DNA from: Acidimicrobiia bacterium
GTDB taxonomy: Bacteria > Actinomycetota > Acidimicrobiia > Spongiisociales > UBA5794
Assembly (NCBI GenBank): GCA_026985095.1
Contig: JALSQW010000046.1
Span: forward strand, 1-64,000
Length of the DNA: 64,000 nt
Reading direction: 5' to 3'
Below the pieces are notes generated by a model. It ran no database searches and was not told the DNA's origin. It saw only the letters and a program-made list of their open reading frames with translations. The position numbers and the translations under genes are program-made. How positions within the stretch are numbered: position 1 is the stretch's first letter; the number at the start of each line of letters is the position of its first letter. Below are positions 42,470-51,955 of this stretch, in pieces.

Positions 42470-43420
42470 TCAGCCCTCGCGCTCGCGGAGGGCCTCGATC
42501 AGCTTGGGGAGGACCTGATGGACGTCGCCGACGACCCCGAGATCGGCGATCCCGAAGATCGGTGCCTCGGGATCCTTGTTGATGGCGATGATGATCGACG
42601 AGTCCTTCATCCCGACGACGTGTTGCATCGCGCCCGAGATGCCGGCTGCGAGGTAGACCTTCGGCTTGACGGTCTTGCCCGTCTGTCCCACCTGCAGCGA
42701 GTACGGCACCCATCCGGCGTCGACGACGGCCCTGGTGGCGCCGACCGCGCCTCCCAGCAGCTCGGCCAGCTCGTTGACGATCGTGAAGCGTTCCGCGTCG
42801 CCCAACCCGCGGCCGCCCGAGACGACGATCTCGGCGGCTTCCAGGTCCGGTCCCTCCGAGGGCTCCTCGTGGCGTTCGAGGACCCGGACCGCACCGGAAT
42901 GGCCGACGTCCGGCATGGCCACGGGCACCACCGTGGGAGCGGAGCCACCCACCGGTTCCGCCGTGAACGCCTTCGAGCGAACGATGACGATGGCCGGGTC
43001 GTCGGCAGTGATCGCTTTGACGACCCGCAACGTGCCGCCCAGGATCTCGGTGACGACGGCCTGACCCTCGTCCTCGGAGATCACATCGAGGGCGTTGGAA
43101 GCCACGGGACGGTTCATCCGGACGCTGAGGCGGCCGGCGACGTCACGATCGAGGTTGCCCATCCCGAACAGGACGGCCTTGGCGTCGCCGACGAGGTCGG
43201 CGAGCGCGGCTGCGGCGGGAGCCGCCGGAAGCGTCGCTCCCGGATCGAGATGATGGACCTCTGCGGCGCCGTGATCGCCGAGCTCGTCGAAGACCGCGTC
43301 GCCCCCCGGGCCGACGTGGAAGACGGTGGCTTCGCCGTACTCGCGAGCCTTGGCGAGCAGCTCGAGCGTCGAAGCTGCGGGTCGGCCATGGTGCTCTTCG
43401 CTGAAAACCCAGACCTTCAT
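42470..43420 (-). CDS. etfA: Electron transfer flavoprotein, alpha subunit
   Basis: The 316-residue subunit ends with the FAD motif: [60 protein letters not shown] and [21 protein letters not shown]. It pairs with EtfB to carry electrons from acyl-CoA dehydrogenases to the quinone pool. It begins one base after etfB on the minus strand. Confidence 0.95.
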   Translation of the reverse strand: MKVWVFSEEHHGRPAASTLELLAKAREYGEATVFHVGPGGDAVFDELGDHGAAEVHHLDPGATLPAAPAAAALADLVGDAKAVLFGMGNLDRDVAGRLSVRMNRPVASNALDVISEDEGQAVVTEILGGTLRVVKAITADDPAIVIVRSKAFTAEPVGGSAPTVVPVAMPDVGHSGAVRVLERHEEPSEGPDLEAAEIVVSGGRGLGDAERFTIVNELAELLGGAVGATRAVVDAGWVPYSLQVGQTGKTVKPKVYLAAGISGAMQHVVGMKDSSIIIAINKDPEAPIFGIADLGVVGDVHQVLPKLIEALREREG

Positions 43421-43421
43421 G

Positions 43422-44198
43422 TCACACCACCTTCGCCTGTTCGAGGACCTCGAGGATCTTGCGGTAGGCCTCCCCGTCGTCCTCGACGATCTCGCCCGCC
43501 TGACGAGCCGGGACCGGCGTGACCGAACGCACGTACTGGGCCGAACCGGCGGCGCCGACCTCGGTGGCGTCGAAGCCGAGGTCGGCGGCGGTGAGCTGCT
43601 CGACCGGCTTCTGCTTTGCCTGCATGATGCCCTTGAAGGTCGGGTAGCGGGGTTCGACGACCCCGGCGGTCACGGTGAGCACCGCAGGCAACGTGGCTTC
43701 GACCTCGTCGTACCCGTCGGGGGTCTGGCGGTGGATCCGGATCGTGTCACCGTCGTGCTCGACGGCCTTGGCGAAGGTCAACGCCGGGACCTCGAGGAGC
43801 TCGGAGAGTTGCTGTGGGAGGACGCCGGCCGATCCGTCGGTCGATTCGGTGCCGGCGATGACGAGGTCGAACCCTTCCTGCTGGATGGCGCGGGCGAGGA
43901 CCTTGGCCGTGACGAGGGCATCGGAGCCCTTGAGGGCCGGATCGCTCACGATCACCGCCTTGTCGGCACCCATGGCGAGAGCTTGGCGGATACCTTGGAG
44001 GTTCCCTGCAGGGGACATGGAGAACAGGGTCACGGACCCTTCCGACGCCTCCGCGAGCTGCAGACCGATCTCGACGCCGTACCGATCGGTGTCGTCCAGG
44101 ATCTGGTCGTCGGGACGGACGATCCAGTGGTGCTCGGGATCCAGCTCGTAGGGCGTGGCCGGGTCAGGGATCTGCTTGGCACAGACCGCGATCTTCAT
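43422..44198 (-). CDS. etfB: Electron transfer flavoprotein, beta subunit
   Basis: The 258-residue subunit has MKIAVCAKQIPDPATPYELD at the start, AMGADKAVIVSD, AGTESTDGSAGVLPQQLSELL and the AMP-region RYPTFKGIMQAKQKP. Its own promoter is suggested by TAACAT at 44232-44237 (minus) and AAGGAG before the ATG. It is transcribed with etfA, and would serve acyl-CoA oxidation, consistent with the CoA-dependent mutase and CoA transferase in the window. Confidence 0.95.
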   Translation of the reverse strand: MKIAVCAKQIPDPATPYELDPEHHWIVRPDDQILDDTDRYGVEIGLQLAEASEGSVTLFSMSPAGNLQGIRQALAMGADKAVIVSDPALKGSDALVTAKVLARAIQQEGFDLVIAGTESTDGSAGVLPQQLSELLEVPALTFAKAVEHDGDTIRIHRQTPDGYDEVEATLPAVLTVTAGVVEPRYPTFKGIMQAKQKPVEQLTAADLGFDATEVGAAGSAQYVRSVTPVPARQAGEIVEDDGEAYRKILEVLEQAKVV

Positions 44199-44275
44199 GG
44201 CGTCGACGCTCCTTGAATCGGGGTGCCTGCGATGTTACGGAGGTGGTGACGCTCATCAAAAAGCGCTCGGCGGAC

Positions 44276-45106
44276 TCAGAGGCGCATCAGGCGGGGAAGG
44301 AGGGCATCGAGCACCGCGGTGATCCTCGCCTTGGCTCGGGTGGCGGTCTCGGTCACCTCCTGGTGCGAGAGCGGCGTCGGGGAGATCCCGGCGGCCAGGT
44401 TCGTGACCAGCGAGATCGCGCCAACGTCGACCCCCATGTGTCGAAGGGCGATCGTCTCGGGTACCGTCGACATGCCGACCAGGTCGCCGCCGGCGCGTGC
44501 GACCATCTGGATCTCCGCGGGCGTCTCATAGGAGGGACCCAGCATCCAGGCATAGACCCCTTCCCGGTGATGGACCCCGGCGTCGGCGAACACCTCGGCG
44601 AAGGTGGCCCGAAGCTGCGGCGAGTAGGCCGCGGAGAGATCCGGGAACCGGGGTCCGAGCCGGTCGTCGTTGGGGCCGACCAGGGGATTGCGGCCCGTCA
44701 GGTTGAGATGGTCGCGGATGACCACCAGGTCGCCGGGTGCGAGACCGTCGGCGACCCCTCCCGCGGCGTTGGTGAGGACGACGCGGCGGCAGCCCGACGA
44801 CGCGGCGGCGCGGACCGCGAACACCACGTCGTCGAGGTCCCAGCCTTCGTAGGCGTGGACCCGGCCCGCGAGGACGAGGACGTTGCCGTCGGGGAACGGG
44901 ACCGAGTAGAGCTCGCCGGCGTGTCCCTCGACCTTGGGGACGGGGAAGTGGGGGATCGCCCGGTACGGGACCTCGACGGCCCCCTCGAGGCCGCGGGCGT
45001 AGTCGCTCAGACCCGATCCCAGCACCACGGCGGCGTCGTGGCGATCCCGTCCCGTCGCTCGGGCGATGGCTGCGACCGCCTCCTGGAGACGGTCGTAGAC
45101 GCTCAT
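44276..45106 (-). CDS. punA: Purine nucleoside phosphorylase (trimeric type)
   Basis: The 276-residue enzyme contains VVLGSGLSDYARGLE, GHAGELYSVPF, GRVHAYEGWDLDDV, LTNAAGGVADGLAPGDLVVIRDHLNLTGRNPL and MSTVPETIALRHMGVDVGAISLVTN. These are class I (trimeric) PNP motifs. It splits purine nucleosides with phosphate. ATG 45106 overlaps the deoA stop by four bases; upstream in-frame codons are deoA shadow. Confidence 0.94.
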   Translation of the reverse strand: MSVYDRLQEAVAAIARATGRDRHDAAVVLGSGLSDYARGLEGAVEVPYRAIPHFPVPKVEGHAGELYSVPFPDGNVLVLAGRVHAYEGWDLDDVVFAVRAAASSGCRRVVLTNAAGGVADGLAPGDLVVIRDHLNLTGRNPLVGPNDDRLGPRFPDLSAAYSPQLRATFAEVFADAGVHHREGVYAWMLGPSYETPAEIQMVARAGGDLVGMSTVPETIALRHMGVDVGAISLVTNLAAGISPTPLSHQEVTETATRAKARITAVLDALLPRLMRL

Positions 45107-46416
45107 CGCACCTCCCCGAGGACGAGCCGTGCCGGCGGCGGCGGTTCGTCGGCGAACTCCCAGGCCGTCTCGAGGAGCTCGAGGCAGTTGTCGAGACGTT
45201 CGTGGTCGTTCCAGCCGACGGTGGCGAGCGCGGACCCGGCATCCACCCGGTCGCCCACCTTGGCATGCAGGGTGATCCCCACCGCGGGATCGATCGCGTC
45301 CTCCTTCGTGCTTCGACCGGCTCCCAGACGTACCGCCGCCCACCCGACCGTGAGGGCGTCGCAGCGGGTCACGTACCCCGCCCGGGGAGCGGTGACCTCA
45401 TGGAGGTGCTCGGGAGCGGGAAGGAGGGCGAGGTCGTCGACGACGTCGGGGTTCCCGCCTTGCGCGGCGATGACCTGCCGGAACGTCTCGAGGGCTTCAC
45501 CCGACGAGATGGCGACCTCCAGACGATCGCGAGCCGCGGAGCGGTCGGGAGCCACGCCGCCGAGGAGGAGCATCTCTTCGGCGAGGAGCATCGTGACGGC
45601 GACGAGATCCGAAGGACCGCCGCCGCGAAGCACCTCGATCGACTCCCTGACCTCGTTGGCGTTGCCCACCTCGCAGCCGAGGGGCTGATCCATGGCGGTG
45701 AGGTGCGCCACGACCGTGGTGCCGTGAGCGGCACCGATGCCCACCATCGTTCGGGCCAGCGTCTCGGCGTCGTCCACGTCCTTCATGAACGCGCCCGAGC
45801 CGACCTTGACGTCGAGGACGAGCGCATCGAGATCCTCGGCGAGCTTCTTGGACATGATCGACGAGGCGATCAGCGGGATGGACGGGACGGTGCCGGTCGC
45901 GTCGCGCAGCGCGTAGATCTTGCGGTCTGCGGGCACCAGCGACTCGGACTGGCCGGCCAGCACGATGCCGATGTCGGAGAGCTGGGCGACGAACTCATCG
46001 GCGGTGAACGAGGTACGGAACCCGGGGATGGACTCCAACTTGTCGAGGGTGCCGCCGGTGTGGCCGAGCCCTCGCCCCGACATCATCGGGACCGCGACGC
46101 CGCACGCGGCCACGAGCGGAGCCAGCGGGATCGAGACCTTGTCCCCGACGCCTCCGGTCGAGTGCTTGTCCACCTTGGGGGAGGTGATGGAGGAGAGGTC
46201 GAGGACGTCGCCCGAGTGGAGCATGGCTTCGGTCCAGGCGGCGAGCTCATCGGCGTCCAGGCCGCGGCACACGACCGCCATCAGGAACGCCGACATCTGA
46301 TAGTCGGGGATCGCACCTGCGGTGTACCCGTCGACGATCCATCTCAGCTCCTCGGCGTCGAGCGTTCCCCCGTCCCGCTTCTTCGCGATCAGCTCCGGCA
46401 TGGAGTACTCGGCCAC
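45103..46416 (-). CDS. deoA: Thymidine / pyrimidine-nucleoside phosphorylase
   Basis: The 437-residue enzyme has KVDKHSTGGVGDKVSIPLAPL (phosphate site), MMSGRGLGHTGGTLDKLESIPG, DRKIYALRDATGTVPSIPLIASSIMSKKLA and VKVGSGAFMKD. It phosphorolyses thymidine or uridine/deoxyuridine. GTG 46416 has CGGAGGTG upstream. It is the first gene of a minus-strand salvage pair with punA. Confidence 0.94.
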   Translation of the reverse strand: MAEYSMPELIAKKRDGGTLDAEELRWIVDGYTAGAIPDYQMSAFLMAVVCRGLDADELAAWTEAMLHSGDVLDLSSITSPKVDKHSTGGVGDKVSIPLAPLVAACGVAVPMMSGRGLGHTGGTLDKLESIPGFRTSFTADEFVAQLSDIGIVLAGQSESLVPADRKIYALRDATGTVPSIPLIASSIMSKKLAEDLDALVLDVKVGSGAFMKDVDDAETLARTMVGIGAAHGTTVVAHLTAMDQPLGCEVGNANEVRESIEVLRGGGPSDLVAVTMLLAEEMLLLGGVAPDRSAARDRLEVAISSGEALETFRQVIAAQGGNPDVVDDLALLPAPEHLHEVTAPRAGYVTRCDALTVGWAAVRLGAGRSTKEDAIDPAVGITLHAKVGDRVDAGSALATVGWNDHERLDNCLELLETAWEFADEPPPPARLVLGEVR

Positions 46417-46503
46417 GGCACCTCCGGTCGTCGGGATCGAACCCAGTATCGCACCGACGCGTCCGGTTCCCGGTGTCTACGGTGGGGGAGGGAGGTGAAC
46501 ATC

Positions 46504-48072
46504 ATGACGGATGTGATCGTGGTCGGGGCGGGCTCGGCGGGGGCCGCCGTCGCCGGTCGGTTGACGGAGGACCCCGACATCTCGGTCCTGCTGCTCGAAG
46601 CCGGTCCGAGCGATCGGGTGAAGGAGGTCGCCATCCCCGCAGCGTTCTCCAAACTGTTCCGGACCGAGCGGGATTGGGCCTACGAGACCGAGCCGCAGGC
46701 AGAACTCGACGGCCGCCGTCTCTTCTGGCCGCGGGGGAAGATGCTCGGCGGATCGTCCTCGATGAACGCCATGATGTGGGTGCGGGGCGTCCCGGAGGAC
46801 TACGACGCCTGGGCGGCCGCCGGCGCCGCCGGATGGGCCTACGAGGACGTGCTCCCCTTCTTCCGACGGATCGAGAACGCCCAGCGAACCGACGGGCGAC
46901 ACGTCGGCGAGGGCGGGCCGCTCCCCATCGAGGACCAACGGGATCCCAACCCGACGACGTCGGCCTTCGTCGAAGCCTGCGTTCGAGCCGGCTTCCGGCG
47001 GAACCCCAACGCCAACGCCGGAGACAACGAGGGAGTGGACTTCGCCCAGGTCACCCAGCGCCGCGGTCGTCGGGCATCGGCGGCGTGGGCGTACCTGCGT
47101 CCGGCGATGCGACGCCCCAACCTGGAGGTCGTCACCGACGCGTTGGTGACCCGCGTCGTCATCGAGTCAGGACGCGCGGTCGGCGTTCGCTACCGCAGGA
47201 ACGACACCGAACACCACGCGCAGGCGCGGGAGGTGGTGCTGTCGGGAGGAACCGTCAACTCACCCCAGCTCCTCGCCCTCTCCGGGATCGGTCCCCGAGG
47301 CGACCTGGAAGCGTTGGGGATCGAGGTGGTCACCGACCTCCCCGGGGTGGGACGGAACCTGTCGGATCATCTCGTCGCCGGTTTCGTCGTCGGCACCGAT
47401 CGCACCGACACCCTGGTGTCGGCCGAATCGCTCGGCAACCTGGTGAGGTACCTCCTGGCGCGCCGGGGCCCGTTGACGTCCAACGTCGGTGAGGCCCATG
47501 CCTTCTTCCGGTCGGATCCGTCGCTGGATGCCCCCGACCTCGAACTGCTGTTCGCTCCGGTGCCGTTCCTGGACCACGGCGCGACGGATCCACCCGGGCA
47601 CGGGTTCACCCTCGGGACGATCTTGCTCCAGCCTCGTTCGAGGGGAACGATCCGGCTCCGAGCCGCTGATCCGTCCGTGCCGCCGGCCATCGATCCCGCC
47701 TACCTGTCGGATCCCGAGGACCTGCGGATCCTCGTGTCGGGACTCCGGCGGGCCCAAGAGGTGCTGGGCACCGAACCGCTCGCCGCCATGGTGGCCGGCC
47801 CGATGCGGCCCGAAGCGCTGCCGAGAACCGACGCGGATCGAGAGGCGGTCGTCCGCCGCCACGCCGAGACGCTCTACCACCCGGTGGGGACCTGCGCCAT
47901 GGGCACCGGCGCCGACGCGGTGGTCGATCCCGAGCTCCGGGTGCACGGGATCGAAGGGCTGCGGGTCGCGGACGCTTCGGTGATGCCGACCCTGAACCGG
48001 GGGCACACGAACGCCCCGGCGATCATGATCGGCGAGCGGGCCGCCGACTTCGTGGGCTCGGCGCTTCGCTGA
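46504..48072 (+). CDS. GMC-family FAD-dependent oxidoreductase (choline dehydrogenase-like)
   Basis: The 522-residue flavoenzyme has the FAD motif VIVVGAGSAGAAVAGRL, LFWPRGKMLGGSSSMNAMMWVRG, LSGGTVNSPQLLALSGIG and the C-terminal active-site HPVGTCAMG with TLNRGHTNAPAIMIGER. It oxidises an alcohol; substrate unknown. A GGGAGGGAGG tract precedes ATG 46504. It is divergent from deoA. Its last 50 bases overlap the convergent alkyltransferase-like gene. Confidence 0.9.
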   Translation: MTDVIVVGAGSAGAAVAGRLTEDPDISVLLLEAGPSDRVKEVAIPAAFSKLFRTERDWAYETEPQAELDGRRLFWPRGKMLGGSSSMNAMMWVRGVPEDYDAWAAAGAAGWAYEDVLPFFRRIENAQRTDGRHVGEGGPLPIEDQRDPNPTTSAFVEACVRAGFRRNPNANAGDNEGVDFAQVTQRRGRRASAAWAYLRPAMRRPNLEVVTDALVTRVVIESGRAVGVRYRRNDTEHHAQAREVVLSGGTVNSPQLLALSGIGPRGDLEALGIEVVTDLPGVGRNLSDHLVAGFVVGTDRTDTLVSAESLGNLVRYLLARRGPLTSNVGEAHAFFRSDPSLDAPDLELLFAPVPFLDHGATDPPGHGFTLGTILLQPRSRGTIRLRAADPSVPPAIDPAYLSDPEDLRILVSGLRRAQEVLGTEPLAAMVAGPMRPEALPRTDADREAVVRRHAETLYHPVGTCAMGTGADAVVDPELRVHGIEGLRVADASVMPTLNRGHTNAPAIMIGERAADFVGSALR

Positions 48073-48334
48073 CGCGGCCACCGAGGATCGCCACACCCTC
48101 GGCCCGGAGGCGCTCGGCATGATCGGCCTCCTTGCCCGGTACGAGACGACCGGAGGCGGTCACGACGCGCCACCACGGAAGGCCCGTCGCGCGACGTAGG
48201 AGATTGCCGACGGCACGGGCCGCGCCGGGGAAGCCCGCCTCGGCGGCCACCTCTCCGTAGCTGAGGATCTCGCCGGGGCGGGTGCGTTCGAGCACGGCCC
48301 GCACCGCCGCCTCGAAGTCGGGGGTCGCCGTCAC
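48023..48334 (-). CDS. Alkyltransferase-like protein (Atl), MGMT-fold DNA-binding
   Basis: The 103-residue protein matches the DNA-binding domain of O6-alkylguanine transferases: FEAAVRAVLERTRPGEILSYGEVAAEAGFPGAARAVGNLLRR, then PWWRVVTASGRLV. The reactive cysteine of the PCHR motif is replaced by tryptophan, the mark of Atl proteins, which bind O6-alkyl lesions and hand them to nucleotide excision repair. GTG 48334 is fixed by the GTGA overlap with upp. The 3' end overlaps the GMC gene. Confidence 0.85.
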   Translation of the reverse strand: MTATPDFEAAVRAVLERTRPGEILSYGEVAAEAGFPGAARAVGNLLRRATGLPWWRVVTASGRLVPGKEADHAERLRAEGVAILGGRVSEAPSPRSRRPARRS

Positions 48335-48948
48335 AGGGTCCCGAAGAGCCGATCTCCCATGTCGCCCAGGCCGGGAACGATGTAGTAGCGGTCGTTGAGC
48401 TCCCGGTCGTGGGCGGCGGCGACGATGTGGACGTCGGGATGCTCCTCGTACATCCGCTTGACCCCTTCGGGGGCCGTGACCACGCACAGGGCCGTGATGT
48501 CGGTGGCCCCCGACGCCTTCACCTTCGACACCGCCCACGACAGGGAGCCTCCGGTGGCGAGCATGGGCTCGAGGATGAGCACGGTCGCTCCCGACAGGTC
48601 CGGGAGCTTGGCGTAGTACTCCTGCGGGGTGGCGGTCTCCTCGTCCCGCTGAACCCCGGCGAAGCCGACCTTGACATGGGGGATGGTCTCGAGGACCGCG
48701 TCGAGCATCCCCAGCCCCGCTCGGAGCACGGCCACCGCGACGACGTCGCCGACCTCGTATCCGACGGTCGTCTCCAGCGGCGTTTCGATGGTCGTCTGGG
48801 TCAGCGGGAGGCGCTTGGTGGCTTCCAGCACCAGCGTGTAGGTGAGCCCCTTGGCGGCGAGACGGAACGCCTCCGGCGGTGTCCGCTTGTTCCGTAGGAC
48901 GCTGAGGTAATGCCTGGCCAGGGGATGGTCGATTACGGTGAGATTCAT
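48331..48948 (-). CDS. upp: Uracil phosphoribosyltransferase
   Basis: The 205-residue enzyme has DHPLARHYLSVLRNKRTPPE, VAVLRAGLGMLDAV, the PRPP loop LEPMLATGGSLSWAV and C-terminal IVPGLGDMGDRLFGT. It makes UMP from uracil and PRPP. The ATG at 48948 overlaps head-on with the start of the plus-strand GT87-like frame (CATG shared), so at least one annotated start may be off. It is coupled to the Atl gene. Confidence 0.95.
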   Translation of the reverse strand: MNLTVIDHPLARHYLSVLRNKRTPPEAFRLAAKGLTYTLVLEATKRLPLTQTTIETPLETTVGYEVGDVVAVAVLRAGLGMLDAVLETIPHVKVGFAGVQRDEETATPQEYYAKLPDLSGATVLILEPMLATGGSLSWAVSKVKASGATDITALCVVTAPEGVKRMYEEHPDVHIVAAAHDRELNDRYYIVPGLGDMGDRLFGTL

Positions 48949-50173
48949 GCGGACCAGGCTATCAGCCCTCTTCGCTCCCCGATCGACCGCACGGTCGGAG
49001 CCGGCGCACCGTTCACCGGGTGTGTGGTTCTGGGTCACGGTGGTCGCGGTCGCGGTCACGCTCGCGCTGGCCATCCCGCTGTGGGTCGGCGGCATCGCCG
49101 GCCGAGGCGACCTTGGCCCGGGACTGCCGACCGCCGGGAGCGACTACCGAGCGTTCGCTCGCGCCGGGGAGCTCGTCTGGGAAGGCCGCGACGATCTGCT
49201 CTACGACCCCGACGCCTACGACGGGATCGAAGCGTCCGAGTTCCGTTCACTGCCTCCCTTCGCGGTGATGATGGTGCCGTTCGGTCTCCTCCCGTCGGAC
49301 GTCGGCTACCTGGTCTGGTCCGTGGCGTCGATCGTCGCGTTCGCGGCACGGCTCCTCCACCTGCCGCTCGGGTTCCCCCTCGTCGCTGCCCTCGGGGCGA
49401 CCGGCTTCATGCAGCTGTGGGCCGGTCAGGTGGCCTGGTTCTCGTTGCTGGCGTTCGCCGTCGCCTACCGGCTGGCCGGCGACGGACGCGTCGACCGGCC
49501 GTCGTTCGGGTTCGTCGCGTTGTACAAGCCGCAGCTCGTGACCGGCGTGTGGGGATGGTGGCTGGCTGCCGGATCGGGTCGTCGGCCTCGATGGTGGGCC
49601 GACCTGTGGGTGATCGTGGCCGGATCCGCCATCTCGGCGGTGGTGCTCCCGGCGGCATGGAGCGGTTGGTTCCGTCTCGTCGGCGGCATCCTGCAGACGC
49701 CGGGGGAGGACCTCTCGGCCCTCGATCGCGTCCAGTTCTCGCTCCCCGCCCTGTAGCGGCTGGCCCTGGGGGCCGGAGCCCCGGCGCGGGCGATGACGGT
49801 GGTGTCGTACGGCGTCGTGGTGGTCGCGGTCGTGGTCGTGCTGTCCCGCCTCGTCGACCGCCCTCGCCTGGCCGTCGGGATGGCGGTCTGCGCGGGGCTC
49901 GTGCTGTCGCCGCACCTGCTCGGATGCGACCTGGTTCTCCTGCTGGTGCCATTCGCCGCGGCATGGCACGAACTGCCACAACGGCGGCCCCTGTGGGCGG
50001 GCTCGGCGGCGGCCCTGGCCGCGGCGGCGGCGATGTCGCCGACCGTCACCGACCTGCAGATCGCGGCCTGGGGCCGGGCGCTGGCGATGGGCCCGTTGGT
50101 CCTCGCGGGGGTTGTCGCGGTGCTGGCGACGGCGGCCCGTACCCCGACCCACCACGACGTCGGCGCGGCATAG
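48947..50173 (+). pseudogene. GT87-like polyprenol-sugar mannosyltransferase, interrupted by an in-frame TAG
   Basis: A membrane protein frame with many hydrophobic helices and the DUF2029/GT87 pattern (SDYRAFARAGELVWEGRDDLLYDPDAYDG; LPPFAVMMVPFGLLP; FVALYKPQLVTGVWGWWL). A TAG at 49754-49756 ends it after 269 codons, but the same frame continues 138 codons with further helices and the LLVPFAAAWHELPQ-type end, so the full gene would code about 408 residues. It is either a broken gene or one split by a recent mutation or base error. GTG 49022 is another possible start, since 48947 collides with upp. Confidence 0.65.
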
Positions 50174-50176
50174 ACT
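50171..50176 (+). promoter_or_regulatory. -10 box (TAGACT) of ffh
   Basis: TAGACT ends seven bases before ATG 50184 and includes the stop codon of the interrupted GT87-like gene. It supports the ATG start and a leaderless ffh transcript. Confidence 0.5.
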
Positions 50177-50183
50177 GACCCAG

Positions 50184-51521
50184 ATGTTCGAGACGCTCAA
50201 CGCCAGGCTCAGCGACACCTTCGCTCGGTTGCGGGGCAAGGGGAAACTGTCCGAAGCGGACGTCGACGCCGCCCTCCGGGAGGTCCGCATCGCGCTCCTC
50301 GAAGCCGACGTCAACGTGTCGGTCGTCAAGTCGTTCCTCGCACGGGTGAAGGAACGTGCCATCGGCGCCGAGGTGACCAAGAGCCTCACGCCGGGCCAGC
50401 AGGTCGTCAAGATCGTGCACGAGGAGCTCGTCGTCACCCTCGGTGCCGAGCGCGCGCCGCTGGCCCGGCCCGCCGCACCGCCGCTGGTCGTGTTGATGGC
50501 CGGCCTGCAGGGATCGGGCAAGACGACGACCGCGGCCAAGCTCGCCAAGCACCTCAAGGCGAAGGGAAAGCGGCCGTTACTGGTCGCCGCCGACCTCCAG
50601 CGCCCTGCCGCCATCGACCAGCTGGAGGCCCTCGGTCGCCGGATCGACGTCCCGGTGTACACCGATCGGAAGGGCAAGGCGCCGAAGGTCGTCAAGGCTG
50701 CGCTCAAGCATGCCCGCACCGAGGGGCGCAACGTCGTGATCGTCGACACGGCGGGCAGGCTCCAGATCGACGACGACCTCATGAAGGAGCTCGCCGCCGT
50801 CCGCAAGGTGGCGGACCCCGACGAGGTCCTCCTCGTCGTCGACGCCATGACCGGTCAGGAGGCCGTCAACGTGGCCAAGGGGTTCCTCGAGTACACCGAC
50901 CTCACGGGTCTCGTGATGACCAAGCTCGACGGCGACGCCCGAGGAGGCGCGGCCATCTCGGCCAGAGAGGTGACGGGCCGCCCCATCAAGTTCGTGGGGC
51001 TCGGTGAGGGCCTCGACGACCTCGACGTGTTCCATCCCGACCGGATGGCGTCCCGCATCCTGGGTATGGGCGACGTCATGACGCTGATCGAGAAGGCCGA
51101 GCAGGCCTACGATCAGGAGGAGGCGCTGAAGGCGGCGGCCAAGATGCGCGACGCCTCCTTCGACCTCGAGGACTTCCTCGAGCAGTTCCAGCAGCTCAAG
51201 AAGATGGGACCGTTGCAGCAGCTCGTTAGTATGCTGCCCGGCGCTGGAGCCGCGCTGGGTGACGTGCAGATCGACGAGCGCCAGTTGGCGCGGGTCGAAG
51301 CGATCATCCGGTCGATGACCCGGGACGAGCGACGCAACCCGAAGCTCATCAACGGGAGCCGCAAGCGGCGGATCGCAGCCGGGTCGGGGACCAGGCCGCA
51401 GGACGTCAACGCCGTTCTCAAGCAGTTCTCCGAGGCACAGAAGATGATGAAGGCGCTCGCCGGAGGGAAGAGCCCCATCCCGGGGCTCCCGATCCCGGGG
51501 ACACGCCGGAAGAAGAGGTGA
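50184..51521 (+). CDS. ffh: Signal recognition particle protein Ffh
   Basis: The 445-residue GTPase has an N domain, G1 [10 protein letters not shown] (107-116), [26 protein letters not shown] and [15 protein letters not shown] methionine-rich M domain follows with [16 protein letters not shown] and the RNA-binding [15 protein letters not shown]. It binds signal peptides at the ribosome. It opens the ffh-rpsP-KH-rimM operon. No SRP RNA is recognised in the window. Confidence 0.96.
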   Translation: MFETLNARLSDTFARLRGKGKLSEADVDAALREVRIALLEADVNVSVVKSFLARVKERAIGAEVTKSLTPGQQVVKIVHEELVVTLGAERAPLARPAAPPLVVLMAGLQGSGKTTTAAKLAKHLKAKGKRPLLVAADLQRPAAIDQLEALGRRIDVPVYTDRKGKAPKVVKAALKHARTEGRNVVIVDTAGRLQIDDDLMKELAAVRKVADPDEVLLVVDAMTGQEAVNVAKGFLEYTDLTGLVMTKLDGDARGGAAISAREVTGRPIKFVGLGEGLDDLDVFHPDRMASRILGMGDVMTLIEKAEQAYDQEEALKAAAKMRDASFDLEDFLEQFQQLKKMGPLQQLVSMLPGAGAALGDVQIDERQLARVEAIIRSMTRDERRNPKLINGSRKRRIAAGSGTRPQDVNAVLKQFSEAQKMMKALAGGKSPIPGLPIPGTRRKKR

Positions 51522-51523
51522 AC

Positions 51524-51955
51524 ATGTCGGTGAAGATCCGCCTGACGCGGATGGGGAAGAAGAAGCAGCCGAGCTATCGCGTGGTCGTGGTCGATTCTCG
51601 CCGTCCTCGCGACGGTCGGTACATCGAGCAGATCGGGCGTTACGACCCCCGCCAGGAGCCGTCCGTCGTCGAGATCGACAACGACAAGGCGCTGGCCTGG
51701 CTCCGGAACGGCGCTCAGCCGACCGACCGAGCCCGCAAGCTCCTCGAGATCTCCGGGGCGTGGACGCAGTTCAAGGTCGCCAAAGGTGAGATCCACACCA
51801 TCGATGTGACGCCGACGGCGGAAGAGGAGCAGGCTGCTTCGGGAGCCGCAGTCGACGAGCCGACCGCCGACACGCCTCAGGAGCCGGAGACCGCATCGGA
51901 CGACGAGCCGGAGGCCGTGGACGGCTCCACCGATCCCGAAGGAGTCGAAGCATGA
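51524..51955 (+). CDS. rpsP: 30S ribosomal protein S16
   Basis: The core [41 protein letters not shown] is diagnostic. ATG 51524 is preferred, five bases after AGAGG; GTG 51518 is in frame. The 143-residue protein is longer than the usual 80-90 because of an acidic, low-complexity tail (from about residue 88) common in actinobacteria. It overlaps the KH gene by four bases. Confidence 0.95.
   Translation: MSVKIRLTRMGKKKQPSYRVVVVDSRRPRDGRYIEQIGRYDPRQEPSVVEIDNDKALAWLRNGAQPTDRARKLLEISGAWTQFKVAKGEIHTIDVTPTAEEEQAASGAAVDEPTADTPQEPETASDDEPEAVDGSTDPEGVEA

Noticed and set aside
40922-50183. The ftsY-ffh block as a genomic island or prophage
   Set aside because: No integrase, transposase, tRNA or flanking repeats are visible, and base composition matches the surroundings; core metabolic genes fill most of it.
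51797-51812. CACCATCGATGTG inside rpsP as another TCACA-N4-TGTGA site
   Set aside because: It lies in coding sequence and its half-sites do not match the motif.
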